A DNA stretch of 64,000 nucleotides from Symbiodinium kawagutii (taxonomy: Eukaryota; Sar; Dinophyceae; Suessiales; Symbiodiniaceae), in the NCBI GenBank assembly GCA_009767595.1, contig VSDK01006309.1:266731-330730 (forward strand). Reading direction: 5' to 3'. The notes beneath the pieces are model-generated. The model was not told the origin of the DNA, made no database searches, and saw only the letters and a program-made list of their open reading frames with translations. Positions 17,006 through 25,434 of the stretch are shown here, piece by piece (within the stretch, counting starts at the first letter, position 1; each line of letters begins with the position of its first letter). A program made the position numbers and the translations under genes.

Positions 17006-18260
17006 ATGGCCCCTAAGACCAAGAGCACCAAAGCACCACCAAAGTCTGTTGTGAATGCTGCTGTTAAGAAGACAGCTGCCAAGGCCAAGGCTGCTGCTAC
17101 CAAAGCCAAAGCTTCACCAAAGTCTGGACCGAAGAGTACACCTGTGAAAGCCGAGCCACAGAGTCCAGGCCCTCAGGGCACTGTGTCTGAGGAGATTGTG
17201 CCTTCTATCGACAAGAAAGACATCAGCAATTTTCTCAATACTATGAAGAGATCCACATCTCCAGATCAGCTATCCATGTATCGCCATTACCAATCTTTGG
17301 CTCACAAGGATGCCCAGAAGCAAGCCTTGGTGGCCAAGTGGAAGGCAGACAAGAGCTGCAAGTGGTATACTACCTACCAGGAAAGTTTAGAAAAAAGTAC
17401 GACCACAAAGAAGCAAGGAGCACAGGGCTGGTCAACCAGGCCAGGGAGAGACTAAATAATTTTTGCATTTCATTGTCTCAAGAATGTTTGTATTTCATTG
17501 TCTAAATCAAGTTTACCTTTCTTTCTCTCAAGAAAGGTTGCCTCTCTTTTCTTTTTTTCTCTGCCCAGGTGGGAGATTGCAGCAGAGATGCATAGACAGC
17601 CTGGCTCTCCAAGCTTCATGGAAATGTTGACCTCAGTGAACAGTGGAACGAGAGTCTTCCACAGGAGAAGTTCCTCAAGGACAAGGGGGAGCTCAAGTAC
17701 TGGTGGAGCTCTACCTCTGGGATGGCCAAGTTCGAGGAGCAGGACAGACACACAGAGGAAATTTCGATGTCTGCTGGTGCCTTCGAGAAAAAGGGTGGCA
17801 AGTCCGAGAGTGGTGCTACTGGCTCTGCTGAAGAGCAAGGCAAGTTCCCTGTGTTCCTGGAGCTCAAGAAGACAGTGGGGGAATGTGCTACTGTGAGTCG
17901 CTCCTTGCCAGTATTTTTTGAAAAAGCTGTGTTGTCACCTTTTTTTAAAAGGGGCTTTTACTCATTTTAGACAGTCTCCACTCAGGTTCTCTGGCTGCTG
18001 CCTGCGACAAGTTGCAAGACAACCTTGCTATGGCTGTGGCCAAGTTTGGAATTGCCCAGGATGGATTGCAAAAGATTTTGGATGATGCTTTGGAAGGCAA
18101 TCAAAAGGTGAAGAAGAGATCTGCTGAGCTTTTGTGCTTGAAGCCTGAGGAAGCCCAGGACGTGCATCAGAAGGAAGTTGCTGATTTGCTGGAAGCTTTG
18201 CAGGCCCACAAGCAGGCTGTGACTGGAGCGCAGAAGAAGTGTACAGCTTTGCTGAACTGA
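17006..18260 (+). CDS. Element B gene 2, multi-exon, lysine-rich protein
   Basis: It starts at ATG 17006 in a GCCATGG context. Exon 1 (to about 17440) has a lysine/alanine/proline-rich, histone-tail-like N-terminus, then SIDKKDISNFLNTMKR and DKSCKWYTTYQES, a pattern I recall from other dinoflagellate repeat-encoded proteins. A second coding block (about 17596-17892) reads AWLSKLHGNVDL, then MAKFEEQDRHTEEISMSAG, then ELKKTVGECAT before a GTGAGT donor-like site. A third (from about 17971) reads SLAAACDKLQDNLAMAVAKFG to a TGA at 18260. A frame mismatch between blocks two and three means my intron limits are approximate or a base is missing. Function unknown. Confidence 0.5.
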
Positions 18261-18657
18261 GATTTGGCTGCGGTTGACTTGCCCAGAGAGCTGTGTGAGT
18301 TTTCTCTGTGGTCAGAAAAAAAGGCAGAAAAAAAAGGCAGCTGAAGAAGCAGAGGCAATGTGCAAAGTCCTTGGTCTGTGTCCACCAATGTTTTGCAAAG
18401 ATTTTCTGCAGAATTTTCTGTACCAGTCCTTTGAAAAAAGATGCTGCTTTGCACAGGTAGTGAACAGTGCATTTCTTTCCACAAAAAAAATTAAGGGAGG
18501 ATGGGAGGCTTAAAAAAATGTTTTTTCAAAAAAAGGAAAATTAAAAAAAAAAACCTTCTAAAATTTCTATAAAATGGAAAACTGAAAACTTTATCAAAAC
18601 CAAAAACAGTTTCAAAAGGACAGAGGGAGGATGGAAGGAACAAAAACAAAAACCAAA

Positions 18658-18792
18658 ATTAGGGTCTATTAAAAAAATAGACCCTAATTCAAAAACAAAA
18701 GTTAGGGTCTATTTTTTTAATAAGCCCTAACTCATTGAAAAAAAAGAAAAGGTCTATAGTCTTGAATTAGGGCTTAAAGCCCTTATTCCAGA
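18658..18792. repeat. Right sub-terminal TTAGGGTCTA array of element B
   Basis: About six TTAGGG(T/C)(C/T)TA motifs occur in both orientations with A/T spacers, mirroring the left end. They may form hairpins. The right 17-bp terminal repeat follows at 18793-18809. Confidence 0.75.
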
Positions 18793-18809
18793 CTATTGGG
18801 GGTTCAGGG
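18793..18809 (-). repeat. Right terminal inverted repeat of element B
   Basis: CTATTGGGGGTTCAGGG is the exact inverse of the left end, followed by the AA host duplication. Confidence 0.9.
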
Positions 18810-18811
18810 AA

Positions 18812-19609
18812 ATGCCGAGCAGGTAGAGGACTTCCTTCTTGGAGAGCTCGACCTTCATCTTGTCCCGCATGAAGATGAGCTCCATGTGCATCCTGCTCGA
18901 CCACATACGGAGTGACATAGGCCAATCCCTGGTCGTGGCCCGGCGCTGCCTCACGAGGCTGCGGCCACCACGACCAGTTCGGGTTGGATCGATGATCATA
19001 GCTATCCGATGACCAAGAACTCCAGTTGGACATCGAACGGTTGTCATAGTTCTCCGCATTGGATCTCATCTCATAGTTCTCGTTCCATGCGGTGTGATTC
19101 GTCTCCCAGTAACGAGCAACACCTCCATGTCGATCAGCGTAGGCTTGTCCTGCTCGTTCTGAATCGCCGCTGCTATATACTCCAGAACGTTGATCAGGTC
19201 CTGAAAGTAGTTCTCGACCACGAGACCACGGATCACTCTGCAACCAAGGGTCTCGGCTCTCTTCCGTGATTGGGCTCATAGGTTCAACTGCTTGGTCGTT
19301 GCGATCAGGCCCGCTTGCCCGCTGTTCACTGTCCGAAGTAGCACTTTCCGACGTAGACAGGTTTTCCCTCGGCACTACCCCTGCTCCACGATCTCCACCC
19401 CAAGAGTCACCAGACTGCATCTGGAGGTCCATGGAAACCTGAGTGCCTGAATCCCGTCGAGGACGGACAGCAGCAAGCCGGCCTGCACGAGCGCGAAAAG
19501 CCGGCAAAGGGATATTCGGCGCGCTCGGCAACTCATCCACCTCGGTCCAAGAGTCGCTGCCATCGAGAGAGCGCAGCGTACTCTCAGGCTCTAGCGAAGG
19601 GAACGCCAT
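18812..19609 (-). CDS. Copia polyprotein N-terminus (start of Gag)
   Basis: ATG at 19607-19609 lies about 50 bases inside the 5' LTR, the expected place for the polyprotein start. The protein reads MAFPSLEPESTLRSLDG, then a low-complexity region rich in D, S, R and W (SMSNWSSWSSDSYDHRSNPN). The frame runs intact to the edge of element B, where it ends PARH, and continues at 14883 with LRAAMG after a 2-bp duplication. It is a probable Gag N-terminal extension. An open frame to 18767 exists only because it reads on into element B. Confidence 0.8.
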
Positions 19610-19644
19610 AGCTCAAGCCACAGGTGGGCTTCCAAGGCCACGGA

Positions 19645-19660
19645 CGTGGCTCCGCTACCA
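19645..19660 (-). other. Primer-binding-site-like sequence
   Basis: On the element strand TGGTAGCGGAGCCACG follows the 5' LTR, sharing its last T. TGG marks complementarity to the CCA end of a tRNA. TGGTA with a following CGGAG resembles the initiator-methionine tRNA sites of copia elements (one or two bases differ from forms I know). The exact tRNA cannot be named without the host tRNA set. Confidence 0.7.
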
Positions 19661-19755
19661 CTGAAAAGGCCGGACCGCCCCAAAACACACACCTTTCCCT
19701 CCACTGAGCCAGGACCGGCTATCAGGTAACGGCAAGTGAATGCCTAGAACTCACA
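19660..19755 (-). repeat. 5' LTR of the copia-type element (96 bp)
   Basis: Identical to 478-573 and followed outward by the ATTAG duplication at 19756-19760. Transcription of the element should start in it and run toward lower coordinates. Confidence 0.9.
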
Positions 19756-20435
19756 ATTAGTACCCCGCGGTTCTCCGTGACCAAATAAACCCATGCTTAA
19801 GTTGATCATGACATGATGTCTGAACTCCGCTGTTGACTGCATGATCGTCAATCATATGCAGCAAAGTAATATGAGAGTTGTTTAACTTGAACATATTATC
19901 GCTGTAGAATCACTGGCTATCATTAACTTGTATAATTTAGCCATTGCAGTAACAAGCATCAAACCTATCACAGGGTAAGTCTGAAACCTGGAGCGTAAAA
20001 GAACCGCCAAAAGCAACCAGCCAGAATTCTTCTCCCTTTGCCCATCTTCAGGTAAGCGAAATCAGATCAGAACCAGAGATTACGCTTTCCTGGCTGAGCC
20101 ATTCTGAATCCTCCGATGAACTCCCAAGACTAGACATTGACCAAATGTGCGGATGCACAAAATGGCGACCAACACGCCTCCAATGCCGGCCACAACAAAC
20201 ATGGATGACTTGGTGACTCACTGTGTTCTTGTGGTACCCACGCCACTGGCTAATTGAGCCTGTTGCTAGGCCGAGCCCTGGCTTTTCAGTAAATTGGGTG
20301 GTGCAGGTCAAAAGCCTAAATAGTATCACCTGAATAGCCAGCGCACCAAGAACACCATCTGTGTCAATACTTTGACCTGATCAGATTTTAGGTCTTTGAT
20401 TTTGAGCCTTGCCAACACAGCAAAAGATACTGAAT

Positions 20436-20497
<62 letters not shown>
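20436..20497. repeat. (GAT)n microsatellite
   Basis: About 20 uninterrupted ATG/GAT units. The apparent poly-methionine and poly-isoleucine ORFs across it are repeat artefacts. Confidence 0.95.
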
Positions 20498-21119
20498 CCG
20501 CTGCTGCGGCTGAAAATGGTTTCCATGATGATCACCATGATGATTGCACAGATACAAGACTCGTACGCTTTAAGATGGACTCATAACTCCAATTCCTTCC
20601 CAATTGCCGGACATCCTCTGATCAGCAAACCTGTGATCGTTTGGTTTACTATGAGGGTCCCTAAAACTCAACACCGCTAGTGCGAAGAGCGGTCACCCTG
20701 GGAGTTGTAGCGGAGAAGGTTTGAAAACCATCACTCAAAAACCATAAGACTAAGAGTACTTAACTTCGAAATAAACAAATAAAGAAAGAATAAATAAATA
20801 AGTAACTAAATACATAATTATCATTAAATACCTACTGATCAATCCCCAAAGCTTGATAATCACTATTCACAGTTACTGTTATATTAACCTGCAATTATAA
20901 TGCAGCAGCACCCTGATTCACAGTGGCGATATTTCAATGGTACAGTTGCCTGGCCAATCAATCTGAGTGACTCGGTATGTACCGGCGATAGCTCCAAAGC
21001 ATTGGTGGCCTGAGATCGTGGAAACAGCCTATGTCTGAAAGGCGTGGCAACGGAACACACGCTGTCAGTTCCATCTCGTTTTTTCACCATAGATCATGAA
21101 CAATCAGAGTCAGTACATC

Positions 21120-21366
21120 AGAGTTGTATTGTTTTTCTTGCCATCGATGATGAAATCAGAGTTGTATTTGTTTTTCTTGCCATCGGTGATGAAATCAGAA
21201 TTGTATTTGGTTTTCTTGCCATCGATGATGAAATCAGAATTGTATTTGTTTTTCTTGCCATCGATGATGAAATCAGAGTTTTGTTCGGTTTTCTTAATTA
21301 CCATCGATCATGAACAATCAGAGTTTTGTGTGGTTTTCTTACCATCGATCATGAACAATCAGTCTT
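21120..21366. repeat. 39-bp minisatellite (about six units)
   Basis: Units share CCATCGATGATGAAATCAGA and a TTGTATTTG stretch followed by a T-rich end, at a 39-bp spacing in the first four. The last two are diverged (CATGAACAATCAGAG) and change spacing. Because 39 is divisible by three the array stays open in two frames, which creates false 13-residue repeat proteins. Confidence 0.85.
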
Positions 21367-21444
21367 ATTCCAAGTTTAGGGCTCAGGATTTGCCATAGAC
21401 ATCAATCATGAACAATCCAGGTATGGCGGATATACGGCATCCAC

Positions 21445-21576
21445 CGACGCCTGCAGCGAGGACCGCGAGGATCGCGGCAGGGAAAACGTGGTCCATCGCT
21501 GGTGGGCAATGCTCAGCGCAACGGCGAAGCCGAGCGCCGCACGGCACCAAGTGCCATGGCGTGGCCACGGTGCCAT
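21445..21576 (-). CDS. Possible first exon with signal- or transit-like N-terminus
   Basis: A GC-rich island in AT-rich DNA. From ATG 21574-21576 it reads MAPWPRHGTWCRAALGFAVA, then a short hydrophobic helix (ALGFAVALSIA), then a serine/arginine-rich stretch (FSLPRSSRSSLQAS) before a possible GT donor at 21444. That layout fits a signal peptide plus transit-like region of a plastid-targeted dinoflagellate protein, but no downstream exon could be linked. It could also be a CpG-rich non-coding island. Confidence 0.3.
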
Positions 21577-22099
21577 GGCGTTGGGCCAGGAGCCAGGAAG
21601 CACAAGAAGGAGCCAGGAGATCATTGAGTTGGAGGTGCTTTAGATTTTTTGGACTTGTGATGATGAGAGCTGTTTGGTTTGGGATGTCACTTTTTGGACT
21701 GCTGATGCCTCTCCATCTGTGCCGCCTTTGGTGAACCCGTGTCACCTTGGAGTTTGCGTCCTGATATGACCTCAAAGGGTTGCGAATTGAGGGAAGTGCT
21801 AAGCTGCCGTGAGAAACCACTTTAGTCTACCATTTTTGCTTCTGGCTGCTGCTGGCTCCCTGCATAAATGGATCAGGAAATATCAGGATGACTCTTCAAA
21901 CCATGGGGTCTGGCATTCTCCCTGAGCCTTGCACATTTTCCACATCTTACCTTCGGCTTCCCTCTTCATGGTTGGGGCTGGCCTGAGACTGAGCCAAACG
22001 GCCCTGCAAATGGCAGCTTTCCAAACGACAGTACTTATGGGTGCCTGACACACCCAAATGATCGAAATTACACTGCGAAACTGGCATAGACCCTACCAG

Positions 22100-22640
22100 C
22101 TAGGGGTTGGATGACCAGTTTCCCCACTTGGGATACCTTTCTGGCAGGGTCCAATCCGGCTTCTTAAAAACAACGACCGGCCACCGTTGGCTGTGGATAG
22201 CGGCCGTTCACCGATGAACCGCTGGCGGGCGTGAGGTTCCACAATGGTCCATGGATCATCGATTACCTCTGGAGGTCGTAACTGCTTCGGAGGTTTCACA
22301 CAACGTGGCGCACATCTAGATCGTGGCAAACCTGGAGACCAGCTGAAGCAAAAAATGTTGTGAATACACAATCAACCACTAGCAGCGAACATCAACATTG
22401 TACGTGGTTGTATGATTCATAGGCAGCATTTCCGTAGCAATAAATCTACCATGATCATCGATGACTTGGACCACGATCATCTGAGCTGCATGAAACCTCA
22501 TCCCAAATGGCCAACTTGTCTGCGCTTTCTTCAGGGGAAAGGAGCTCGTACTTGTCCTGGTGGGCGGCTGCAATGGGGAGGTGAGAAAAAGTGATGCAAA
22601 AACAGCATAGTAACTTGAATGAATCTTTGAGGAAGGAAGA
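22100..22640 (-). other. Possible exon fragments of an unidentified minus-strand gene
   Basis: Two open pieces have coding-like composition. Near 22510-22590 a segment reads AAHQDKYELLSPEESADKLA behind a good acceptor (CACCTCCCCATTGCAG). Near 22100-22340 another reads KPPKQLRPPEVIDDPWTIV. I could not connect them in phase or recognise a family. They may be remnants of a gene. Confidence 0.3.
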
Positions 22641-22649
22641 CATCTAAGG

Positions 22650-23153
22650 ATATAAACATAAACATCTGTCCATTCACCCAACTGTCACGACGCATTTCGA
22701 TCAAATATGAGAATCCCACACAACGTGCATCAACGTGCTAACTTCACCTTGGTTACCAAGCATATTTGATATATTGGTTAATATGGGTTCGTGACTACAT
22801 ATTACAAGACATAATCAAGCCGTTGTTTGTCAAACTAACCCATCTGCAGCAAAAATTCCTCAGGTACACCACCATTGCAAGCTTGTTCCACCCGACTCTA
22901 ATTTGCTGTTTCAACGTTGGTGTCTTGCATGCCAGGGACACAAAAGTGTTGTAACTTGCCTCCCCCTTATGCCATGTAAGTGACCCATTACTATTACTAT
23001 GGATTACAAGTATAAACCATAGTAAACCGTAAGAAATCATATGAACGCTGGACTTTATTTATTGTTCGTTGCAATTACAAAGAATTTCGGGAAGTCCCTG
23101 ACTCGTTTTCCAGTCCCGTGCTAGTTTTTACAAATAGATTCGTTTTCCGCTGG
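22650..23153. other. Intergenic DNA, no gene seen
   Basis: AT-rich sequence with degenerate AACCATAGTAAACC repeats near 22980-23035, a type also seen at 52.8-52.9 kb. No supported coding signal. Confidence 0.5.
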
Positions 23154-23192
23154 CAGTAGTAATAGTAGTAGTAGTAGTAGTAGTAGTAGTAA

Positions 23193-23228
<36 letters not shown>

Positions 23229-23525
23229 TAGTAGTAGTAGTAGTAATAATAATAATAGTAGTAATAGTAGTAGTAGTAGTAGTAGTAATAATAATAATAA
23301 GAATATTAATAATAATAGTAATAGTAATAATAATAACAATAATAATAATAATAGTAGTAATAGTAATAATAAAAATAGTAGTAATAGTAGTAGTAGTAGT
23401 AGTAATAATAATTGTAGAAGTAATAATAATAATAATAATAATGATAATAATAGTAATAGTAGTAGTAATAGTAGTAGTAGTAGTAGTAATAATAGTAGTA
23501 GTAGTAGTAGTAGTAATAGTAGTAA

Positions 23526-23566
<41 letters not shown>

Positions 23567-23770
23567 ATAGTAGTAGTAGTAATAGTAGTAGTAGTAGTAG
23601 CAGTAGTAATAGTAGTAGTAGTAATAATAGTAGTAGTAGTAGTAATAGTAATAGTACTTGTAGAAGTAATAATAATAATAATAGTAATAATAATAATAAT
23701 AGTAATACTAGTAATAATAGTAGTAGTAATAATAGTAGTAGTAGTAGTAATAATAATAATAGTAATAGTT
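23154..23770. repeat. Long TAG/TAA trinucleotide microsatellite (about 617 bp)
   Basis: Almost unbroken mixed TAG and TAA units. The 183-codon valine/isoleucine ORF and the leucine ORF across it are artefacts. The left flank (CGGGAAGTCCCTGACTCG) recurs in similar form at about 52726, beside another TAG array at 52217-52304. Confidence 0.97.
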
Positions 23771-25400
23771 TAGTGGCTTTATTTCCCTCTTTAATGGTGA
23801 GGGTATAGGGGGTATCTGGGACTATATGAAAGTAGGCCAGGACTAATTGAGCCTATAGGTAGGACTATATAGAAGTAGGTTGAAACTAATTGAGATCCCA
23901 AATGGGACTATATGGGGGATAGACTAGGACACAATGGAACTAATCAGATATTTCTAAAACTCTCACAGCTGTCATTCCAGGACTATTTCATTTTCCACCA
24001 ATGAAGTGTAGAAACTATATGGAAAGGCACTTGGAACTCTTTGGAACTAATCATTGAAAGACCACAGAAATTGCTCAAATTGAAGCTATGTGGGATCCCA
24101 ATCATGACTGGAACCGAAACCTATAAGATCAGCATCTCACAGTATATCACCCAAGCTGTTCTTGCAGCAGCATGGGTTTGACAAAACCTCGCATTTCAAA
24201 GTAGTAGCCAATTATTTCCAACAATAGTCAATAGTTTTTACAAACACAAGTAGTACAAACCAACATGATAAAACATGCCTAAGTTGCCTAAGTGACATAA
24301 TTGTCTCCAATGCAGTGGACCAACACCATGAATGCACACATGGGAGTCTTACCTGTGGATTGGTGTATGTTCCAAGTCAAACCCATTCACAATTTCCAAT
24401 CAAATAATGGAGAGACCGTGACCGATAGCCCGAATATCAAAACACCACAGCGCATCCCATACCATGCAAGCAACTGAAATATGGAAAGTGACTCTGGCCA
24501 TGCCCTTTGCCACCAAGATAGGCTGCCATAGCCAACCATTTTAGATTTGCGCAGTGGCCCTTCCAACACATGACAAATCAGCTCAGCCATCAACATGGGT
24601 GAAATGGGAAAACCTGAGTGCCCAAACCCCCAGACTAATGGTACCTTCACCATGGTTTGAAAACAAAGTTGCAAAGATAGACTAGAGAAGAAGAGGAAAA
24701 GAATAGTAATAGTAATAGAATTGAAAAGTAGAGAACAGAAGAAAGAATATGGAAAAAGAGCAGAGAGAAGAGTAGAGAGAGAGATGAGAGGGAAAGATCA
24801 CCACCACTGGAACAAGTTGCCCCACTTCCCAAGCCTTCAACTTTCCACACCCCATCAGAAAGAGAGACAGAGCTTCCCGTCTCGCGTTCATCGTTCAACT
24901 CTGCGAGTCAGCCATGTCCAGCATCCAGGCACTAAAGCAAACATAGAATGGTGATGTTTGTCTTGTCAATCAACCAGATGGGATCATCAGTCAACTGCAA
25001 ATTATATAACCATGGACCAAAGCCTAAACAAGCTGATCAAGAAACAGGAGAGCACACCAAAACACGTCTGGAACAAATTATACAGTTAGTAGAGCGAAAC
25101 CATTCTTGTTGACAAATGCTGAGCTTGGATCGCAGTTCCGGATTGGGATTTAGTGGCAGACAGCCCCATGTTGGCTGAATCAACTGGCTCTGAAAGCCAA
25201 AAAGATATGACATGAGATGACTTTGAAATGATATAAAATGGATTCTCCGCTACTAGAAGTCCGAAGGGAACATGTGAAGAACTGGTCAGAAAATTAAGGG
25301 TTCTCATTTCTTTCAAATCCTTTCAGAGCCCTATGTCAAAACTTGGCCAACGGACATGGCATCTGAGCATGTCACCTGTCTGTCACTCAGAAAGCCTTTG
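23771..25400. other. Intergenic DNA with a purine tract; one weak ORF
   Basis: Contains a G/A-rich tract near 24690-24800 and repeated GGGACTATAT-type phrases near 23810-23950. A 95-codon minus-strand frame at 24387-24674 reads GFGHSGFPISPMLMAELICH and is tryptophan-rich, but it has no recognised family and no splice support. I do not call it a gene. Confidence 0.4.
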
Positions 25401-25434
25401 AAACAGGCTGCAAAAATCTTTCCGCTACTCAAAC

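Larger units (their letters stand above)
14884..18809 (+). mobile_element. Element B: DNA transposon nested in the copia gag region
   Basis: Exact 17-bp inverted ends CCCTGAACCCCCAATAG (14884-14900 and 18793-18809) are flanked by AA at 14882-14883 and 18810-18811. Removing the element with one AA rejoins the Gag frame exactly. Sub-terminal DNA carries repeated TTAGGGTCTA motifs in both orientations. It holds two plus-strand genes, a 10-bp satellite array and a 461-bp assembly gap. No transposase is visible, so it may be non-autonomous unless the gap hides one. It shares the first six bases, target-duplication length and design with element A but not the motif sequence. Confidence 0.88.
478..19755 (-). 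mobile_element. Ty1/copia-type LTR retrotransposon carrying two nested DNA transposons
   Basis: Two identical 96-bp direct repeats bound the element, and ATTAG flanks both ends. Reading on the minus strand, the order is LTR, PBS-like TGGTAGCGGAG, Gag with a CCHC knuckle, protease, methyltransferase-like segment, integrase, reverse transcriptase, RNase H, purine-rich tract and LTR. Integrase before reverse transcriptase is the copia order. The total is 19,278 bp, of which 5,713 bp (6069-11781) and 3,926 bp (14884-18809) are later insertions, leaving about 9.6 kb of copia sequence. The LTRs are very short for the class. Several single-base frame breaks interrupt the polyprotein (near 13105-13111, within 11.8-12.9 kb and near 4625-4640), so this copy is unlikely to be autonomous unless some are sequence errors. 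Confidence 0.93.
19761..21440. other. Intergenic or intronic DNA with small repeats
   Basis: No gene is recognised. It contains a (GAT)n microsatellite at about 20436-20497 and a 39-bp minisatellite from about 21120. The open frames here are the microsatellite or short, and have no protein-like context. Confidence 0.5.

Noticed and set aside
14901..18792. TTAGGG/CCCTAA strings as telomeric repeats
   Set aside because: They occur as isolated inverted and direct motifs with A/T spacers at the two ends of element B and never form a tandem telomere array.
23154..23773. 183-codon valine/isoleucine ORF and leucine-rich ORF
   Set aside because: Both are translations of a TAG/TAA microsatellite.
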